A stretch of 64,000 bases of DNA from Lucifuga dentata (taxonomy: Eukaryota > Chordata > Actinopteri > Ophidiiformes > Bythitidae), in NCBI GenBank assembly GCA_014773175.1, contig VXCM01001359.1, positions 1-64,000 on the forward strand, in the 5' to 3' direction. Shown piece by piece: positions 62,739 to 64,000 of the stretch (positions are counted from its first letter, which is position 1; every line of letters begins with the position of its first letter). A program made the position numbers and the translations under genes. Below the pieces are notes generated by a model that ran no database searches, had not been told where the DNA came from, and saw only the letters and a list, made by a program, of their open reading frames with translations.

Positions 62739-63661
62739 TGTAAGTTGAGGGTGGCGGTAGTGGGGGTGTTAGTGTGGGGTGTTAGTGGGGGAAAGATGGT
62801 GTAAACACGCCAGCCTACATGGATTGGGCTAATATCCAGTTTGTTCTCTCTCGCCTCAGCTCCATGGTGGCTGCAACGCAATTTCTTCCAATTGACCTCC
62901 CTGCCACCGGCACAATCACTCTCCACCAGAGACACAACGGCACCAGAATACGGAGCAGCAGGCAGCATTAGCCTGGTGCTGAAGGAGGTAGCAGTGGAAG
63001 GAGGTGGGGACTGAACAAATCACGAGGCGGAAATGAGATGAATTAGAGAGCGAGAAGGAGGAGGCACAGGGAGGTGATAGAGTGAATTTATTCTTTGCTG
63101 TAGTGGCAGTGACAAAGCACTAGTATTTAAAGATCAGCTAAGAAGGAAATTAAAAGTCTTACAGCCGGCACTGTTTGTTTCCATGCTTTCATTCCAACTT
63201 TTACTTGTTGTGGTCTGAATGGTATTAATGAATGTGTAAAGCTGCAGGGCAACCGATCTTTTTTAAAAAAGCCTGCAAGGGGCTGACCTGTAGGTAAATG
63301 ATGCCTAGCATCATGACTATTATGAGAACAGGATTCTGTCAGTATCCAAATGTTTATAATTAACATTGCAATAATACAAACATGAGGGAATTGCCCAAAG
63401 GCCAGAACCAGATTTATGGGAGCAATAGACCAGCCAAAGGCTGAAAGGCTTTATAATGGCAAAGGATTTCCAATAAAAGTGAGGTTGGAGCCCTCTAAGA
63501 GCAGCACTCTCAAGTAATAGGATTAGTAGAAAGTCAAGCACACAGCCATCTTAACTCTTTATGTTGCAGAAATCGCTGAGAAGCATCTCTGCCACAGCCA
63601 ATACAGCTGTGCTGATGGTGCAAGAAAAATCCTGAACCTGATCCATGGCCCTTTGAACTCC

Positions 63662-63662
<1 letters not shown>

Positions 63663-63707
<45 letters not shown>
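63663..63707. repeat. (CA)n microsatellite
   Basis: A tract of about 45 bp. Confidence 0.95.
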
Positions 63708-63708
<1 letters not shown>

Positions 63709-64000
63709 CTATGAACAACAAGAAACAATAGATTTCTTAAACTCCCTTGGCACACACCCATGTTCAGGAAAGCAAAATTGATGGTGTAGAGTTTAATCGA
63801 TTTGAAGAGATAGTTGAAAATGAGTAATATGTAGAGTAATGAATTGATGGCTCTGGGCTTATATCTTATTCTCACTCCATTCAACACAAACTGCTGACTC
63901 CAACATGTTTTCCCTGGCTACTTTTCTCCCTCCCTCAGTCCCTATCCCCATCTCACCCATGGCAGTAATCCGGGACTTGTTCTTCTCATTTCCTTAAATG

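Larger units (their letters stand above)
60398..64000. other. Non-coding DNA, no supported gene
   Basis: The segment 61030-61290 has paired GGGATTCATAAAACAC and GTGATTCATAAGACAC words, suggesting a degraded repeat. The block 62815-63010 is the most GC-balanced piece here and is discussed as a finding. The remainder is AT-rich with CA/GT tracts. Confidence 0.5.

Overview
The window looks like nuclear DNA from a ray-finned (teleost) fish, and I see no protein-coding gene in it that I can support. It is AT-rich and full of long CA/GT and GA/CT tracts. Its dispersed repeats are of kinds familiar from teleost genomes: repeats that open with AAGGCAAGGC or CAAGTCAAGTC, a LINE-like 3' end with an ATGG tail, several hAT-type miniature transposons, and a hAT element with a CGGBP1-like zinc-finger exon. 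The species cannot be named. The stretch is best read as a gene desert or the inside of very large introns. The apparent reading frames are short, low in complexity or made by repeats.

Layout. 1-2000: LINE-like and teleost repeats in AT-rich DNA. 7407-8388: a 982-bp hAT element whose minus strand keeps a zinc-finger exon, a consensus splice donor and five evenly spaced CCAAT boxes, but no transposase catalytic region. 9372-9513: a tRNA-Glu(CTC)-like sequence fused to a LINE 3' end. 16834-17938: two direct copies of an unclassified repeat. 20307-24085: a degraded hAT MITE, a 166-bp fold-back and an 86-bp hAT MITE. 28165-28481: a decayed LINE C-terminus. 41562-42149 and 59804-60393: two copies, in opposite orientation, of a TTAA-flanked element of about 590 bp. 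44787-45035: a 249-bp hAT MITE with a perfect 8-bp target duplication. 53062: half of another hAT MITE. 56387-56827: a probable PIF/Harbinger MITE.

Assembly quality. All fourteen ambiguous bases are single Ns. Three of them are flanked by the same sequence on both sides (65 bp in one case), so they look like overlapping contig ends laid end to end rather than real duplications. Local copy number and length near these Ns should not be trusted.

No genes here act together. What there is to learn is a mobile-element history dominated by hAT elements and TTAA-type inverted-repeat elements, plus some short, nearly perfect hairpins with no identified role. A weak 77-nt candidate exon on the minus strand near 37.2 kb is given only as a finding.
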